Assembly (NCBI GenBank): GCA_012963655.1
Contig: DTVI01000293.1
Span: forward strand, 1 to 20,053
DNA length: 20,053 bases
Direction: 5' to 3'
Source: Sulfurimonas sp.
GTDB lineage: Bacteria > Campylobacterota > Campylobacteria > Campylobacterales > Sulfurimonadaceae
The position numbers and the translations under genes were made by a program. This document shows positions 1 through 7,400 of the stretch, piece after piece. Positions within the stretch are counted from its first letter, which is position 1. Every line of letters begins with the position of its first letter. The notes beneath the pieces were generated by a model that saw only the letters and a program-made list of their open reading frames with translations, was not told where the DNA came from and did no database searches.

Positions 1-78
1 AAAGAGCCTGAACAAGTTTTCTAAAGAAACTTCTTTCTGTAATTATTTTAAAAAGGCCAAAGAGCCTGAACAAGTTTT
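1..78. repeat. 20-bp direct repeat at the flgH 3' end
   Basis: The 20 bases at 1-20 (AAAGAGCCTGAACAAGTTTT) recur exactly at 59-78. The right copy lies inside flgH and encodes its tail KLVQAL plus part of the next Trp codon. The left copy lies downstream of the flgH stop, starts at the first base of the window and may continue outside it. The period is 58 bases. In the flgH direction the left copy can also be read as KLVQAL, but in a different frame from flgH. Confidence 0.8.
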
Positions 79-764
79 GTACCCCAGCCTTGCTGTGTTG
101 CACGTTTTAAATCACCCTCTGTTTTATACATAATCTTAGCATCTGCCATCTGAGCTGAATTAATTTGATTATTTTGATTAATGTCAAAGGGACGAATAAC
201 CCCAGAAAGCTGAACAATTTGTTTTTCGCCATCTACAAGTATTTCACGTCTACCTGAGATAAAATAGTTTCCATTCGCAAGAATCTTAACTACTCGCGCA
301 GATACTGTTGTAGTAAAGCTATTATTATGCCCCGCAGTTCCCGAACCATCAAAGCTAGAGTCCGAGTTTGTAGCAAACCCAACATCGCTCCCTCTATTTA
401 AAGTCCGCACTGCACTAGCAGCTGTACCACCTACTCCTGCTCCTGCTGAAAAAACACCACCTCCTAAGGCAGATATATCTGTTTCAGCAAGTGATTTTGA
501 ATTAGATGAAGAAGATTGCGCTGTTTCAGAAATAACAACAGTCACAATATCATGTACATGCATTGCCTTATGATCAGCAAAAAGAGGGTTATCCCCTTGG
601 CCAAATAAGCTTCCTCTAGAGTCCATTGTTTCATGTGTTTCTCGTGAAGGAAGTTGTTCAACATATACAGGGGGTTCAAAGTTTATCTCAGGATCAACAA
701 TATGTTGAGAGCATCCAGTTAGACCTAAAAATGTTAATAAGATTGGTAGATATATTTTATTCAT
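48..764 (-). CDS. flgH: Flagellar L-ring protein FlgH (lipoprotein)
   Basis: FlgH builds the outer-membrane L ring around the flagellar rod. The 238-residue product, a normal length for the family, begins with a lipoprotein signal peptide: a hydrophobic stretch, then the lipobox LTGC with the acylated Cys18. The mature part has the family's features: a segment with GSLFGQGDNPLFADHKAMHVHDIVTV-like content (about residues 51-77), a Ser/Gly-rich middle, and the SARVVKILANGNYFISG and GVIRPFDI region. The C-terminus is GTKLVQALWPF. The ATG at 764-762 is the only start that keeps the signal peptide intact. There is no clear Shine-Dalgarno, because the likely sigma-54 promoter lies immediately upstream. 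The gene is divergent from the yqeY-like gene. Its downstream neighbours are outside the window. Confidence 0.96.
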   Translation of the reverse strand: MNKIYLPILLTFLGLTGCSQHIVDPEINFEPPVYVEQLPSRETHETMDSRGSLFGQGDNPLFADHKAMHVHDIVTVVISETAQSSSSNSKSLAETDISALGGGVFSAGAGVGGTAASAVRTLNRGSDVGFATNSDSSFDGSGTAGHNNSFTTTVSARVVKILANGNYFISGRREILVDGEKQIVQLSGVIRPFDINQNNQINSAQMADAKIMYKTEGDLKRATQQGWGTKLVQALWPF

Positions 765-776
765 GTATAATACTAA

Positions 777-791
777 GCAAATTAAGTTCCA
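777..791 (-). promoter_or_regulatory. Sigma-54 (RpoN) promoter for flgH
   Basis: On the minus strand this reads TGGAACTTAATTTGC, followed by TT. That gives the GG-N10-GC spacing and the GGAAC...TTGCTT form typical of Campylobacter and Helicobacter RpoN promoters of rod, ring and hook genes. The C of the -12 GC is at 777, so transcription would begin about base 765, next to the flgH ATG at 764. The leader would be essentially absent. The motif and spacing are seen directly; the start site is inferred. Confidence 0.75.
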
Positions 792-819
792 GAAGCGAAG
801 CGGACTTTAGAAAACTAAA

Positions 820-825
820 TATAAT
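820..825 (+). promoter_or_regulatory. -10 element (TATAAT) for the yqeY-like gene
   Basis: A consensus TATAAT lies 16 bases upstream of the ATG at 842, within an A/T-rich stretch and with no recognisable -35 box. The predicted start site, about 832, would leave a leader of about 10 bases that just contains the AAGGA ribosome site at 832-836. Confidence 0.45.
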
Positions 826-841
826 TAAAAAAAGGATGAGA

Positions 842-1288
842 ATGTCAACTTTACTAGAACAAATCAAAAATGATATGAAGACTGCTATGAAGGCTAAAGA
901 GGTTGCTAAACGTGACGCACTACGTCTTTTACTTTCTGCTTTTAAACAAATAGAAGTAGATGAAAGAAAAGAACTAAGAGATGATGATGTAAATAAAATC
1001 ATTCAAAAGCAAGTAAAACAAAGACAAGATTCAGCAGCTCAGTTTAAAGAAGCTGGACGTGATGACTTACGTGAAAAAGAAGAATCTGAAATTGCTATTT
1101 TTATGGTGTATATGCCTAAACAACTTGATGATACAGAATTAACATCTGCTGTTAAAGATATTGTTGAAAAAGTAGGTGCAACTACAATGAAAGATATGGG
1201 TAAGGTTATGGGAATGGCTTCTAAGGAGTTAGCTGGAAAGGCTGATGGAAAACGCATTAATGAATGTGTTAAGGCCTTATTAGCCTAA
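842..1288 (+). CDS. GatB/YqeY domain-containing protein
   Basis: This small protein of the YqeY family has homology to the C-terminal tRNA-binding domain of the GatB amidotransferase subunit; its cellular role is not firmly established. The product is 148 residues, the usual family length. It begins STLLEQIKNDMKTAMKAKE and continues with a helical segment rich in Lys and Glu. The C-terminal motif TTMKDMGKVMGMASKELAGKADGKRINECVK matches the family's typical K-D-M-G-K-V-M and ADG signatures. The start is the ATG at 842, preceded by AAGGA at 832-836. The reading frame is open further upstream, but that stretch runs antisense into flgH and does not resemble the family. The gene converges on trpC and shares its terminator. 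Confidence 0.93.
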   Translation: MSTLLEQIKNDMKTAMKAKEVAKRDALRLLLSAFKQIEVDERKELRDDDVNKIIQKQVKQRQDSAAQFKEAGRDDLREKEESEIAIFMVYMPKQLDDTELTSAVKDIVEKVGATTMKDMGKVMGMASKELAGKADGKRINECVKALLA

Positions 1289-1297
1289 GTTACATCT

Positions 1298-1325
1298 AAA
1301 ACTGGAAGGTTTACTTTCCAGTTTT
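1298..1325. terminator. Bidirectional hairpin terminator between yqeY and trpC
   Basis: A perfect 10-bp stem (AAAACTGGAA at 1298-1307 and TTCCAGTTTT at 1316-1325) encloses an 8-base loop. The stem runs into T-rich sequence on the plus strand and has an A-flank that gives a U tract on the minus strand. It lies between convergent genes. The last codons of trpC (K-T-G-K-stop) form one arm, so it doubles as coding sequence. Confidence 0.8.
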
Positions 1326-2099
1326 TAATTTTCTAACAGCACCTTCTATGTCATCTTGGCGCATAAAAGATTCACCTACTAAGAAAGCATCTACGCCTAC
1401 CTTTCTCATATCTTCTAATTGACCATGTTCATATATACCTGATTCAGCAACAATAATTTTTCCATTAGGAATTAAGGGGATAAGTTTATGACATAATTCC
1501 ATATCCATCTCAAAGGTTTCAAGATTACGGTGGTTAATACCAATAATGTCTGCACCTGCGAAGATAGCCTTTGTTAGATCTTTTTTATCATGGATTTCAA
1601 CTAAGGGTTCCATACCTAGGTGGCGTGAGTAGTTAAGAAGTTCTTTTAATTCGGCTTGACCCAAGGCTTTAGCAATTAAAAGAATAAAATCAGCTCCATA
1701 AACAAGTGCTTCTAAAATCTGATATTTAGACACAATAAAGTCTTTTCTTAAAAGAGGGGTGCCCACGTATCGGCGAATTCCTGCAAGGTATTCTAAATCA
1801 CCTTGAAAAAAATGTGGTTCTGTTAAAACAGAAATAGCATTTGCCCCACCTCTTTCATACGCTTGAGCTATAGCTAAAGGATCAAAGTCTTCACGGATAA
1901 CACCCTTTGACGGACTCGCTTTTTTAACCTCAGCAATAATTCTATAAGGCTCATCATCTGTAGATGTTAAATACTCATGTATAGGTCTAGGTTGTCTAGC
2001 ATTAAAGGCTAATGAACGTCCTAACCAATCTAAGGTAAACTCTTTTTCTCTTATCTCTAAGTCTTGCTTTGTTTTTATTATAATATCATCTAAAATCAT
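1311..2099 (-). CDS. trpC: Indole-3-glycerol phosphate synthase TrpC
   Basis: TrpC closes the ring of CdRP with loss of CO2 to give indole-3-glycerol phosphate in tryptophan synthesis, in the cytoplasm. The 262-residue single-domain TIM barrel has all recognised catalytic positions: Glu57 and Lys59 in IAEVKKASPSKG, Lys119 in LLRKDF, Glu168 in LVEIH, Asn189 in GINHRNL and Ser220 in VAESGI. The phosphate-binding end FLVGESFM is also present. The usual GINNRNL reads GINHRNL here. The ATG at 2099-2097 is preceded by AAGGAAAGAG within the end of the upstream TPR gene, which stops 3 bases before it, so translation is probably coupled. No other trp genes are nearby, so it is the tail gene of a mixed operon. 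Confidence 0.97.
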   Translation of the reverse strand: MILDDIIIKTKQDLEIREKEFTLDWLGRSLAFNARQPRPIHEYLTSTDDEPYRIIAEVKKASPSKGVIREDFDPLAIAQAYERGGANAISVLTEPHFFQGDLEYLAGIRRYVGTPLLRKDFIVSKYQILEALVYGADFILLIAKALGQAELKELLNYSRHLGMEPLVEIHDKKDLTKAIFAGADIIGINHRNLETFEMDMELCHKLIPLIPNGKIIVAESGIYEHGQLEDMRKVGVDAFLVGESFMRQDDIEGAVRKLKTGK

Positions 2100-2102
2100 T
2101 AT

Positions 2103-3389
2103 CTATCTCTTTCCTTTTTTTATGCATTTTATTATTTGTTTAATATGTGAAGTTACTTCCGCGTCTTTAACATCTAAGCCTTTTTGAACCTTACGCATAA
2201 GTTTCAAAGCCTTAGTACATTTTCCTTGTTTATAATATCCCCAGGCTAAAGAGTCTAAATAATAAGGCGATTCTTTCTCATGTTCAAGGGCTTGTTTAAC
2301 GTATCTCATCCCTTCTTTAACATCTATCTCATGGTCAATTAATAAATAGCCCAAGTAATTTAAATACATAGCGTCATCATTCTCACTAACGACTGTCTTG
2401 AGCTTAGTCATAACCGACTCCACCATAGCCGGAGTATTTTTATCTTTAGCACCTTCATACTCAAAAATAGCACTCTGAGCAAGATAATACGTATTGCCTT
2501 GTCTTTCATAAAGAGTGTCACCTAAACTTACGACCTTGTCATAATTTTTAGTATTTATATACATTTGAAGAAGTAAGGCATCATCACTTCCACTTTTTTC
2601 TAAAAATTGTATCAAAGAGATAGTGTCTTTTTTATAATTATAAAGCTTAATAATACTTTGTGCATACTCTTTTTTATTATCATTTTCATATAATCTTAGA
2701 TAAACACGTAACATCCCATCCACATTATTTTCTTCACTATAAAAACTCGCTAAACGAAGGCAGATAGTTTTAGAACATCCATGAATAAGTATATGTGTTT
2801 CTAGATTAGAAATAGCCTCAGCTTTTTTATGAAGATTAACATACAAGACAATAGCCATCTTATTTAAAATCTTTTCATTATAATTAATTGCGTAAGCACT
2901 TTGTAAATACCTAAGTGCTGATTCCGGCTTACCTTTTATCATATAAATAGAAGCAACTTGTTGATATTCTTGTTCTGCTTTAGTATATTCAACTAATTCA
3001 AGAGCCAAGGTCTTAGCCTCATCATAAGACTTTAATTCCAGTAAGGAAATAATCCTAAAACGTTCAAGTTCTACATCTATCTCATCTTCTTCTAAGTCTT
3101 TCTTATAATGCTCAATCTTAGACAAGGCTCTTTCATTTTGGTGGGCTTGAATCATCATAATCATTTCTTCGTTACGGTACTCTTTTTTCCCTGATCTATT
3201 GTATAAAATTTCAAAAAGGTTAATAGTCGAATTAGCATCACCCTGTGTCTTTGCGTATAATGCAAAAATAGCCAAACGGTCCTCATCTTCAAAGCTTTTA
3301 ACATTTTTAGCTAAGTTTTGTTCATGTGAAGCACAGCCACTAAATAAAAAAACTAAAGGAATTACAAACAGATATATATACTTAATCAT
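2103..3389 (-). CDS. TPR-repeat lipoprotein, function unknown
   Basis: This 428-residue protein has a lipoprotein signal peptide (hydrophobic residues 5-16, lipobox FSGC, acylated Cys19). The rest is helical repeats resembling tetratricopeptide repeats, for example around ASIYMIKGKPESALRYLQSA (about residues 147-166) and LNYLGYLLIDHEIDVKEG and SLAWGYYKQGKCTKALKLM near the end. Such proteins usually act as scaffolds at the outer membrane; the partner cannot be told from sequence. Its ATG overlaps the last 8 bases of the upstream cysteine-cluster gene, and its stop lies 3 bases before trpC. The TPR and lipoprotein calls are seen in the sequence; any role in envelope assembly would be a guess. 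Confidence 0.88.
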   Translation of the reverse strand: MIKYIYLFVIPLVFLFSGCASHEQNLAKNVKSFEDEDRLAIFALYAKTQGDANSTINLFEILYNRSGKKEYRNEEMIMMIQAHQNERALSKIEHYKKDLEEDEIDVELERFRIISLLELKSYDEAKTLALELVEYTKAEQEYQQVASIYMIKGKPESALRYLQSAYAINYNEKILNKMAIVLYVNLHKKAEAISNLETHILIHGCSKTICLRLASFYSEENNVDGMLRVYLRLYENDNKKEYAQSIIKLYNYKKDTISLIQFLEKSGSDDALLLQMYINTKNYDKVVSLGDTLYERQGNTYYLAQSAIFEYEGAKDKNTPAMVESVMTKLKTVVSENDDAMYLNYLGYLLIDHEIDVKEGMRYVKQALEHEKESPYYLDSLAWGYYKQGKCTKALKLMRKVQKGLDVKDAEVTSHIKQIIKCIKKGKR

Positions 3390-3774
3390 TATTTTCCTTA
3401 AATATTATTCCTGGACATTCTTCTTTAAGTTCGTCTTCATTAGTTTTAAAATGAGGCCAAAAAGGAAAGCTTTTACATTGAGCAGGTCTCACGGGATATA
3501 TACCACATCCCTTAATCTTTCTATCAAAGAAAATACAATCATGAGACTCTCCCACAATATGTTCTTTAATAGAAAATTTGTAGCCTCTTTTAATAAGATA
3601 TGCTTCTTTAAATTCATTCATACTTAATTTCAAGTGCCTTGCAATAGCTTCCATCTCTTTTTGATTAACAAAAATATTTCCACTCTCACCTGTACAGCAG
3701 TTTCCTTCGCAGGCTTCACATGCATTAGGGTTAAAAGAATAATTATAACCGTCTTCATTCATTAAAGGGTACAT
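3382..3774 (-). CDS. YkgJ-family cysteine cluster protein (putative metal-binding)
   Basis: This 130-residue protein belongs to the YkgJ/UPF0153-type family, whose cysteines are thought to bind zinc or an Fe-S cluster. Visible signatures are ACEACEGNCC near residues 18-27, a central HDC, then KGCGIYPVRPAQCKSFPFWP and EECPGI. The molecular function is not established. The ATG at 3774 overlaps the end of the methyltransferase by 13 bases. A second ATG at 3762 (residue 5) makes a classic one-base TAATG overlap with the methyltransferase stop and could be the true start. Neither has a clear Shine-Dalgarno, which fits translational coupling within the operon. Confidence 0.88.
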   Translation of the reverse strand: MYPLMNEDGYNYSFNPNACEACEGNCCTGESGNIFVNQKEMEAIARHLKLSMNEFKEAYLIKRGYKFSIKEHIVGESHDCIFFDRKIKGCGIYPVRPAQCKSFPFWPHFKTNEDELKEECPGIIFKENND

Positions 3775-4454
3775 TTTATACTATGAGTCCTTGCTTTTTT
3801 GTAAACTTCTTGGGTAGTAGCTGAAAATTCTTTTCCATCAAAGGTTATAAAAGGTTCTCTTGTCTTCATTAAAGATTTAGAACCCTTTCGTGCTTGAATC
3901 ATCACTAAAGAGGCTTTTCTATCAAGCTTAGGATGAATAAACTGAACCGTTTCTATAGTTAGTTTGGCAAGAGAAAGTTGAACACAAATCTCTTGAAACT
4001 GCTGAGGGTCATAACAAAAAACGAAATGACCTCTATTTCCCAAGAGTTTAGACACTTTCATAAAAAACTTATCCATAGGTAAATGAATATTATACCTTGC
4101 GGTATGACGCATCTCATTTTCACTTTTAGATGAGCCCTCATGATAAAAAGGAGGGTTTGAGATGATTACATCAAATCCCTTAGTATCCTTAAAGTCTAAG
4201 AAGTTATGCTTATGTAAAAGATAGTCTATCTTGTTTACTTCAGCATTCTTTTGCGTATACTCACAAAAAGTATCTTGCTTTTCTATCCCTTCAGCATTAA
4301 CCTTATTATCACGGGCAACTAAAAGGCCTAAAACACCACAACCTGTACCAACATCTAAAAGGCGACCCTTAAGGTTAAAAGAGGAGATGAAGTCATATAA
4401 ATAGATAGAGTCACTGTTGTAACAATATCCTTCTTGGGGCTGATATAAAAGCAG
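3762..4454 (-). CDS. tRNA1(Val)-type adenine-N6 methyltransferase, non-canonical start
   Basis: This is a SAM-dependent methyltransferase of the family that makes m6A37 in tRNA1(Val) (TrmN6/YfiC-like). It carries motif I LLDVGTGCGVLGLLVARD near residue 33 and the N6-adenine motif DVIISNPPFYHEG. The C-terminal half continues MRHTARYNIHLPMDKFF and onward. From the in-frame stop at 4470-4472 down to Met at 4112 there is no ATG, GTG or TTG. An ATG start at 4112 would remove both motifs. The best start is a CTG at 4454-4452, with AAAAGG ending about 8 bases upstream. It gives an LLYQPQEGYCYNSDS N-terminus like that of the family and 230 residues. An ATT at 4460-4458 is the alternative. A TATAAT upstream places the leader correctly. 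The domain call is firm; the start codon is inferred. Confidence 0.82.
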   Translation of the reverse strand: MLLYQPQEGYCYNSDSIYLYDFISSFNLKGRLLDVGTGCGVLGLLVARDNKVNAEGIEKQDTFCEYTQKNAEVNKIDYLLHKHNFLDFKDTKGFDVIISNPPFYHEGSSKSENEMRHTARYNIHLPMDKFFMKVSKLLGNRGHFVFCYDPQQFQEICVQLSLAKLTIETVQFIHPKLDRKASLVMIQARKGSKSLMKTREPFITFDGKEFSATTQEVYKKARTHSIKCTL

Positions 4455-4483
4455 ATTAATACCTTTTAGCTATACTTTTAATA

Positions 4484-4489
4484 ATTATA
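4484..4489 (-). promoter_or_regulatory. -10 element for the methyltransferase-trpC operon
   Basis: The minus strand reads GATATAAT here. The predicted start near 4477 gives a leader of about 23 bases, containing the AAAAGG site and ending at the CTG codon at 4454. No -35 consensus is visible, which is common in this phylum. kdsB diverges from the same short region. Confidence 0.5.
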
Positions 4490-4516
4490 TCTAATTTATT
4501 ATTGACAGAGGTTAAA

Positions 4517-5239
4517 ATGATTATTATCCCCGCAAGACTCGCATCTTCACGCTTTCCAAAAAAAGTTTTGGCTGACATTGGTGGACTACCTATGGTAATA
4601 CGTACGGCTAAACAAGTAGAGCACTTAGATGAAATTGCTATTGCAACAGATTCTCAAGAAGTAATAGACTTATGTAAAGAGTATGGATACAAGGCAATGA
4701 TGACGTCAGAAACCCATAAAAGTGGTACAGACCGAATTAATGAAGCCGCTCAACTTTTAGGCCTTAAAGATGATGACATCATTGTAAATATTCAGGCTGA
4801 TGAACCCTTTATAGAGCCAGAAGTAGTAGACTCAGTTATACAACGTCTAAAAGAGCTAAAAGCAAAAAAAGAATCTTTTATAATGGCCTCATGCTATAAC
4901 GCAGTCAATAACGAGGCAGCCCAAGATCCTAATCTAGTAAAGGTAATTATGGACGCGGATCATAATGCTATTTATTTTTCTAGAAACCCTATCCCTTTTA
5001 ACCGAAGTGGATCAGCTACGTATTTTGGTCATATTGGAATTTATGGCTTTACTAAGAAATCTTTACATGATTTTTGTTCTCTAAATGACGCACCTATTGA
5101 AGATATAGAAAAGCTTGAACAACTCCGTGCCATTTATCATAATAAGAAAATTTCTATGGTGAAGGTTGCAAGTACAGGTTTTGGGATTGATACAGTTGAA
5201 GACTTGGAAAGAGCTAAGCAAATTTTCTTAGGTGAGTAG
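4517..5239 (+). CDS. kdsB: 3-deoxy-manno-octulosonate cytidylyltransferase (CMP-Kdo synthetase)
   Basis: KdsB activates Kdo with CTP to form CMP-Kdo for the lipopolysaccharide core, so the cell is Gram-negative with LPS. The 240-residue protein has the N-terminal nucleotide-binding motif IIIPARLASSRFPKK. It also has the substrate region AIATDSQEV, SGTDRINEAAQLLG and VNIQADEPFIEP, then YFSRNPIPF and GHIGIYGF, and ends STGFGIDTVEDLERAK. The chosen start is the ATG at 4517, five bases after AGAGG (4507-4511). An in-frame TTG at 4502 would add five residues not seen in the family. It is divergent from the methyltransferase operon and convergent with the NYN gene. Confidence 0.96.
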   Translation: MIIIPARLASSRFPKKVLADIGGLPMVIRTAKQVEHLDEIAIATDSQEVIDLCKEYGYKAMMTSETHKSGTDRINEAAQLLGLKDDDIIVNIQADEPFIEPEVVDSVIQRLKELKAKKESFIMASCYNAVNNEAAQDPNLVKVIMDADHNAIYFSRNPIPFNRSGSATYFGHIGIYGFTKKSLHDFCSLNDAPIEDIEKLEQLRAIYHNKKISMVKVASTGFGIDTVEDLERAKQIFLGE

Positions 5240-5320
5240 CGTTAAAAAATTGTGAACTCCTTTACAATTGTAGCTTCGAACTAAAACTGTTGTCTGATAA
5301 GACCAGTGACGGAATCTATC

Positions 5321-6058
5321 TTAAGAAAGAATCTTCCTATCTAAAATATATAAGTTATTACTCTCATGACAGGCCTTATTGAAAAGCTCTTTTAGTTCTC
5401 TGTCATAGGTGATTATATACACATCTGAATCTTTAGGACCTAAGTCTTTAAAGTTATTTAACAGTACCCCATCAGCTACATTTTTCCCGTGATCACATTT
5501 TGTAAAGTTAAATGATTGAAGGGTTTTTCCAAAGTCATATAAGTCGGCTTCCCATTCTGCTTTAAACAAGTAAAGCGAGTCAGGATTGCAAGCAACATAA
5601 ATAGCTTCATCTTCAATTTCAAAGGGCTCTATGATATGTGAAAACATAGGTGAAACATTTGAGAAATTTTCTATATCCCAAAACAAGTAGGCATTTTTTG
5701 TCTTAGATGCTTGTTTTTTATTAACTAATATTAAACGCTTAGAGATATTTAAATTAACATAAGCATTATCATTTACAAACTCTATTTTTTGTTTTAAGAC
5801 TTTTGCATCATCACTATTTTTATTAAAGATTTCACATAATTCTATATACATTTGTAGTTCATCAATTTCTTTGACACAACCACCACTTTGATAGTTATCA
5901 AAGCCTTTAATTTTATCAGCAGAGTATAATAGATTCACATTAAAAGGGGCATTTTCTTTAAAGGCGCGGATAACATTGACAAAGATATTGTATGCATTTT
6001 TTCCTGGGGCTAGGTCTATGGTTCCATAATATTTTTTCTTAATAATGATTTTTTTCAT
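5321..6058 (-). CDS. NYN-domain protein, putative ribonuclease
   Basis: The 245-residue product has an unrecognised N-terminal part (about 1-120), starting KKIIIKKKYYGTIDLAPGKN. Its C-terminal half resembles a NYN/PIN-like nuclease domain, with LFWDIENFSN (Asp128, Glu130, Asn131), KNVADGVLLNNF (Asp196) and VYIITYDREL (Asp219). These acidic residues would form the metal site. NYN proteins are mostly RNases or RNA-processing factors, but no substrate is suggested here. The frame is open to 6214; I take the ATG at 6058 because the extra stretch is antisense to the flavoprotein gene and does not look like a protein of this type. No strong Shine-Dalgarno is visible. The gene converges on kdsB; the 80 bases between them hold no convincing terminator. 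Confidence 0.75.
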   Translation of the reverse strand: MKKIIIKKKYYGTIDLAPGKNAYNIFVNVIRAFKENAPFNVNLLYSADKIKGFDNYQSGGCVKEIDELQMYIELCEIFNKNSDDAKVLKQKIEFVNDNAYVNLNISKRLILVNKKQASKTKNAYLFWDIENFSNVSPMFSHIIEPFEIEDEAIYVACNPDSLYLFKAEWEADLYDFGKTLQSFNFTKCDHGKNVADGVLLNNFKDLGPKDSDVYIITYDRELKELFNKACHESNNLYILDRKILS

Positions 6059-6134
6059 GGGCTGATTATAACGACAAGACCTTTTAAATATATTATACAG
6101 TTTGATATAATCGTAAATAAAGATACAATTTCGT

Positions 6135-7373
6135 ATGAATAAGACATCTACAAAAAATATTGCAATCATTGGAGCCGGTGCTTCTGGACTTATGGCTGCT
6201 ATTACAGCCGCCAAAAGCGGTTCTAATGTTCATCTTTATGAGCAAAACAACAAACCTGCAAAAAAAATATTAGCCTCAGGAAATGGTCGCTGTAATATCT
6301 CAAATACAAAAATATCTTCATCTGACTATGCCGGCTTAAAAACAAATTTTACTAGCTTTTGTCTTCAAAACTATAGCTTTTCACAACTAGAAAAGTTTTG
6401 TAAAGAGATAGGATTATTTTTAAATATCTTAGATGATGGACGAGCCTACCCTCTTTCTAATGAGGCGAAGTCTGTTGCTCTTGCCTTTGAAAATGCAGCT
6501 AAAGACTTAGGTGTGCAAATTTATAACGAGCATCATATATCTAGTATTACAAACAAAGACAGTAAGTTTTATTTACACACTAGCTTAAACACCTCCCAAG
6601 CCTATGACAAGCTACTCATTTGCACAGGTTCACAAGCCGCTCCCCAACTTGGAGGATGTGAGAGTGGATATGATTTAGCCATTTCCTTAGGTCACAGTAT
6701 TAATCCAAGCTACCCAAGCCTAGTACAACTTCATATTAATTCTAAACTTCCTGAAAAAATGTCAGGAGCTAAGCAAGAAGCCGAGGTTACTTTATATATT
6801 AATTCAAAAAAAGAACAAACTATTAAGGGTGATATTTTATTTACAAAGTATGGTATATCTGGCTTTGCTATCTTAGATATATCACAAATGGCTTCTGAAG
6901 CCCTGATGAATTTTCAAATGGTAGATATTGGACTTGATCTTCTACCAAAGGTTGATAGGCAGGCCTTAAGCTCTCAACTCCTTAGTACCTGTAAAAATCT
7001 ACCAAACTACAGTATAGAAAGTATTCTAGGAGGCCTTCTTCCTTCTAAAATAAGCCGTCAGATACTAGAAAGTACAAAGATTAACAACTCTACCTTAGCC
7101 AAGGATATACACACTAAAATGGCGAAGCAAATTGTTTCAAAAATCAAAGACTGGCGATTTGAAATCTCTGACACACATGGCTTTAAACATGCAGAAGTTA
7201 GTGGTGGTGGAATAAATACAGATGAAGTTAATGACAAGACTATGCAATCTACTGTATGTGAGGGTCTATACTTTGCAGGAGAGGTCTTAGATATCGTTGG
7301 TAGACGTGGAGGCTTCAACTTTGCCTTTGCCTTTGCTAGTGGATATTTAGCAGGAAAAGGTGTTTCCAAGTAA
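6135..7373 (+). CDS. NAD(P)/FAD-dependent oxidoreductase, BaiN/HI0933 family
   Basis: This is a flavoprotein of the HI0933-like family. Members are widely conserved, but the substrate in most bacteria is unknown. The 412-residue protein opens with a Rossmann FAD motif AIIGAGASGLMAA (residues 10-22). It has the family signature LASGNGRCNISN near residue 46 and the diagnostic C-terminus EVSGGGINTDEV...GLYFAGEVLDIVGRRGGFNFAFAFASGYLAG. Length and motif order are normal. The ATG at 6135 has only a weak ribosome site. The gene is divergent from the NYN gene, with a 76-base A/T-rich gap holding promoter-like sequence for both strands, and converges on cpoB. Flavoprotein function is well supported; the reaction is not known. 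Confidence 0.93.
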   Translation: MNKTSTKNIAIIGAGASGLMAAITAAKSGSNVHLYEQNNKPAKKILASGNGRCNISNTKISSSDYAGLKTNFTSFCLQNYSFSQLEKFCKEIGLFLNILDDGRAYPLSNEAKSVALAFENAAKDLGVQIYNEHHISSITNKDSKFYLHTSLNTSQAYDKLLICTGSQAAPQLGGCESGYDLAISLGHSINPSYPSLVQLHINSKLPEKMSGAKQEAEVTLYINSKKEQTIKGDILFTKYGISGFAILDISQMASEALMNFQMVDIGLDLLPKVDRQALSSQLLSTCKNLPNYSIESILGGLLPSKISRQILESTKINNSTLAKDIHTKMAKQIVSKIKDWRFEISDTHGFKHAEVSGGGINTDEVNDKTMQSTVCEGLYFAGEVLDIVGRRGGFNFAFAFASGYLAGKGVSK

Positions 7374-7400
7374 TTTATTAGTTTTTAAAAAGAAAGTATC

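Noticed and set aside
626..841. Upstream extension of the yqeY-like frame by 72 residues
   Set aside because: It is antisense to the flgH 5' end and its promoter, has no family resemblance, and the ATG at 842 has a good ribosome site and gives the normal length.
3199..3627. Plus-strand frame of 142 codons opposite the TPR and cysteine-cluster genes
   Set aside because: No recognisable domain or ribosome site, and it is antisense to two well-supported overlapping genes.
5240..5320. Terminator between kdsB and the NYN gene
   Set aside because: Only 4- to 6-bp stems (GTCT/AGAC and AATTGT/ACAATT) without U tracts are seen.
6059..6214. 52-residue N-terminal extension of the NYN protein
   Set aside because: It crosses the divergent promoter gap and lies antisense to the FAD motif of the flavoprotein gene; its Ala/Ile-rich content mirrors that gene.
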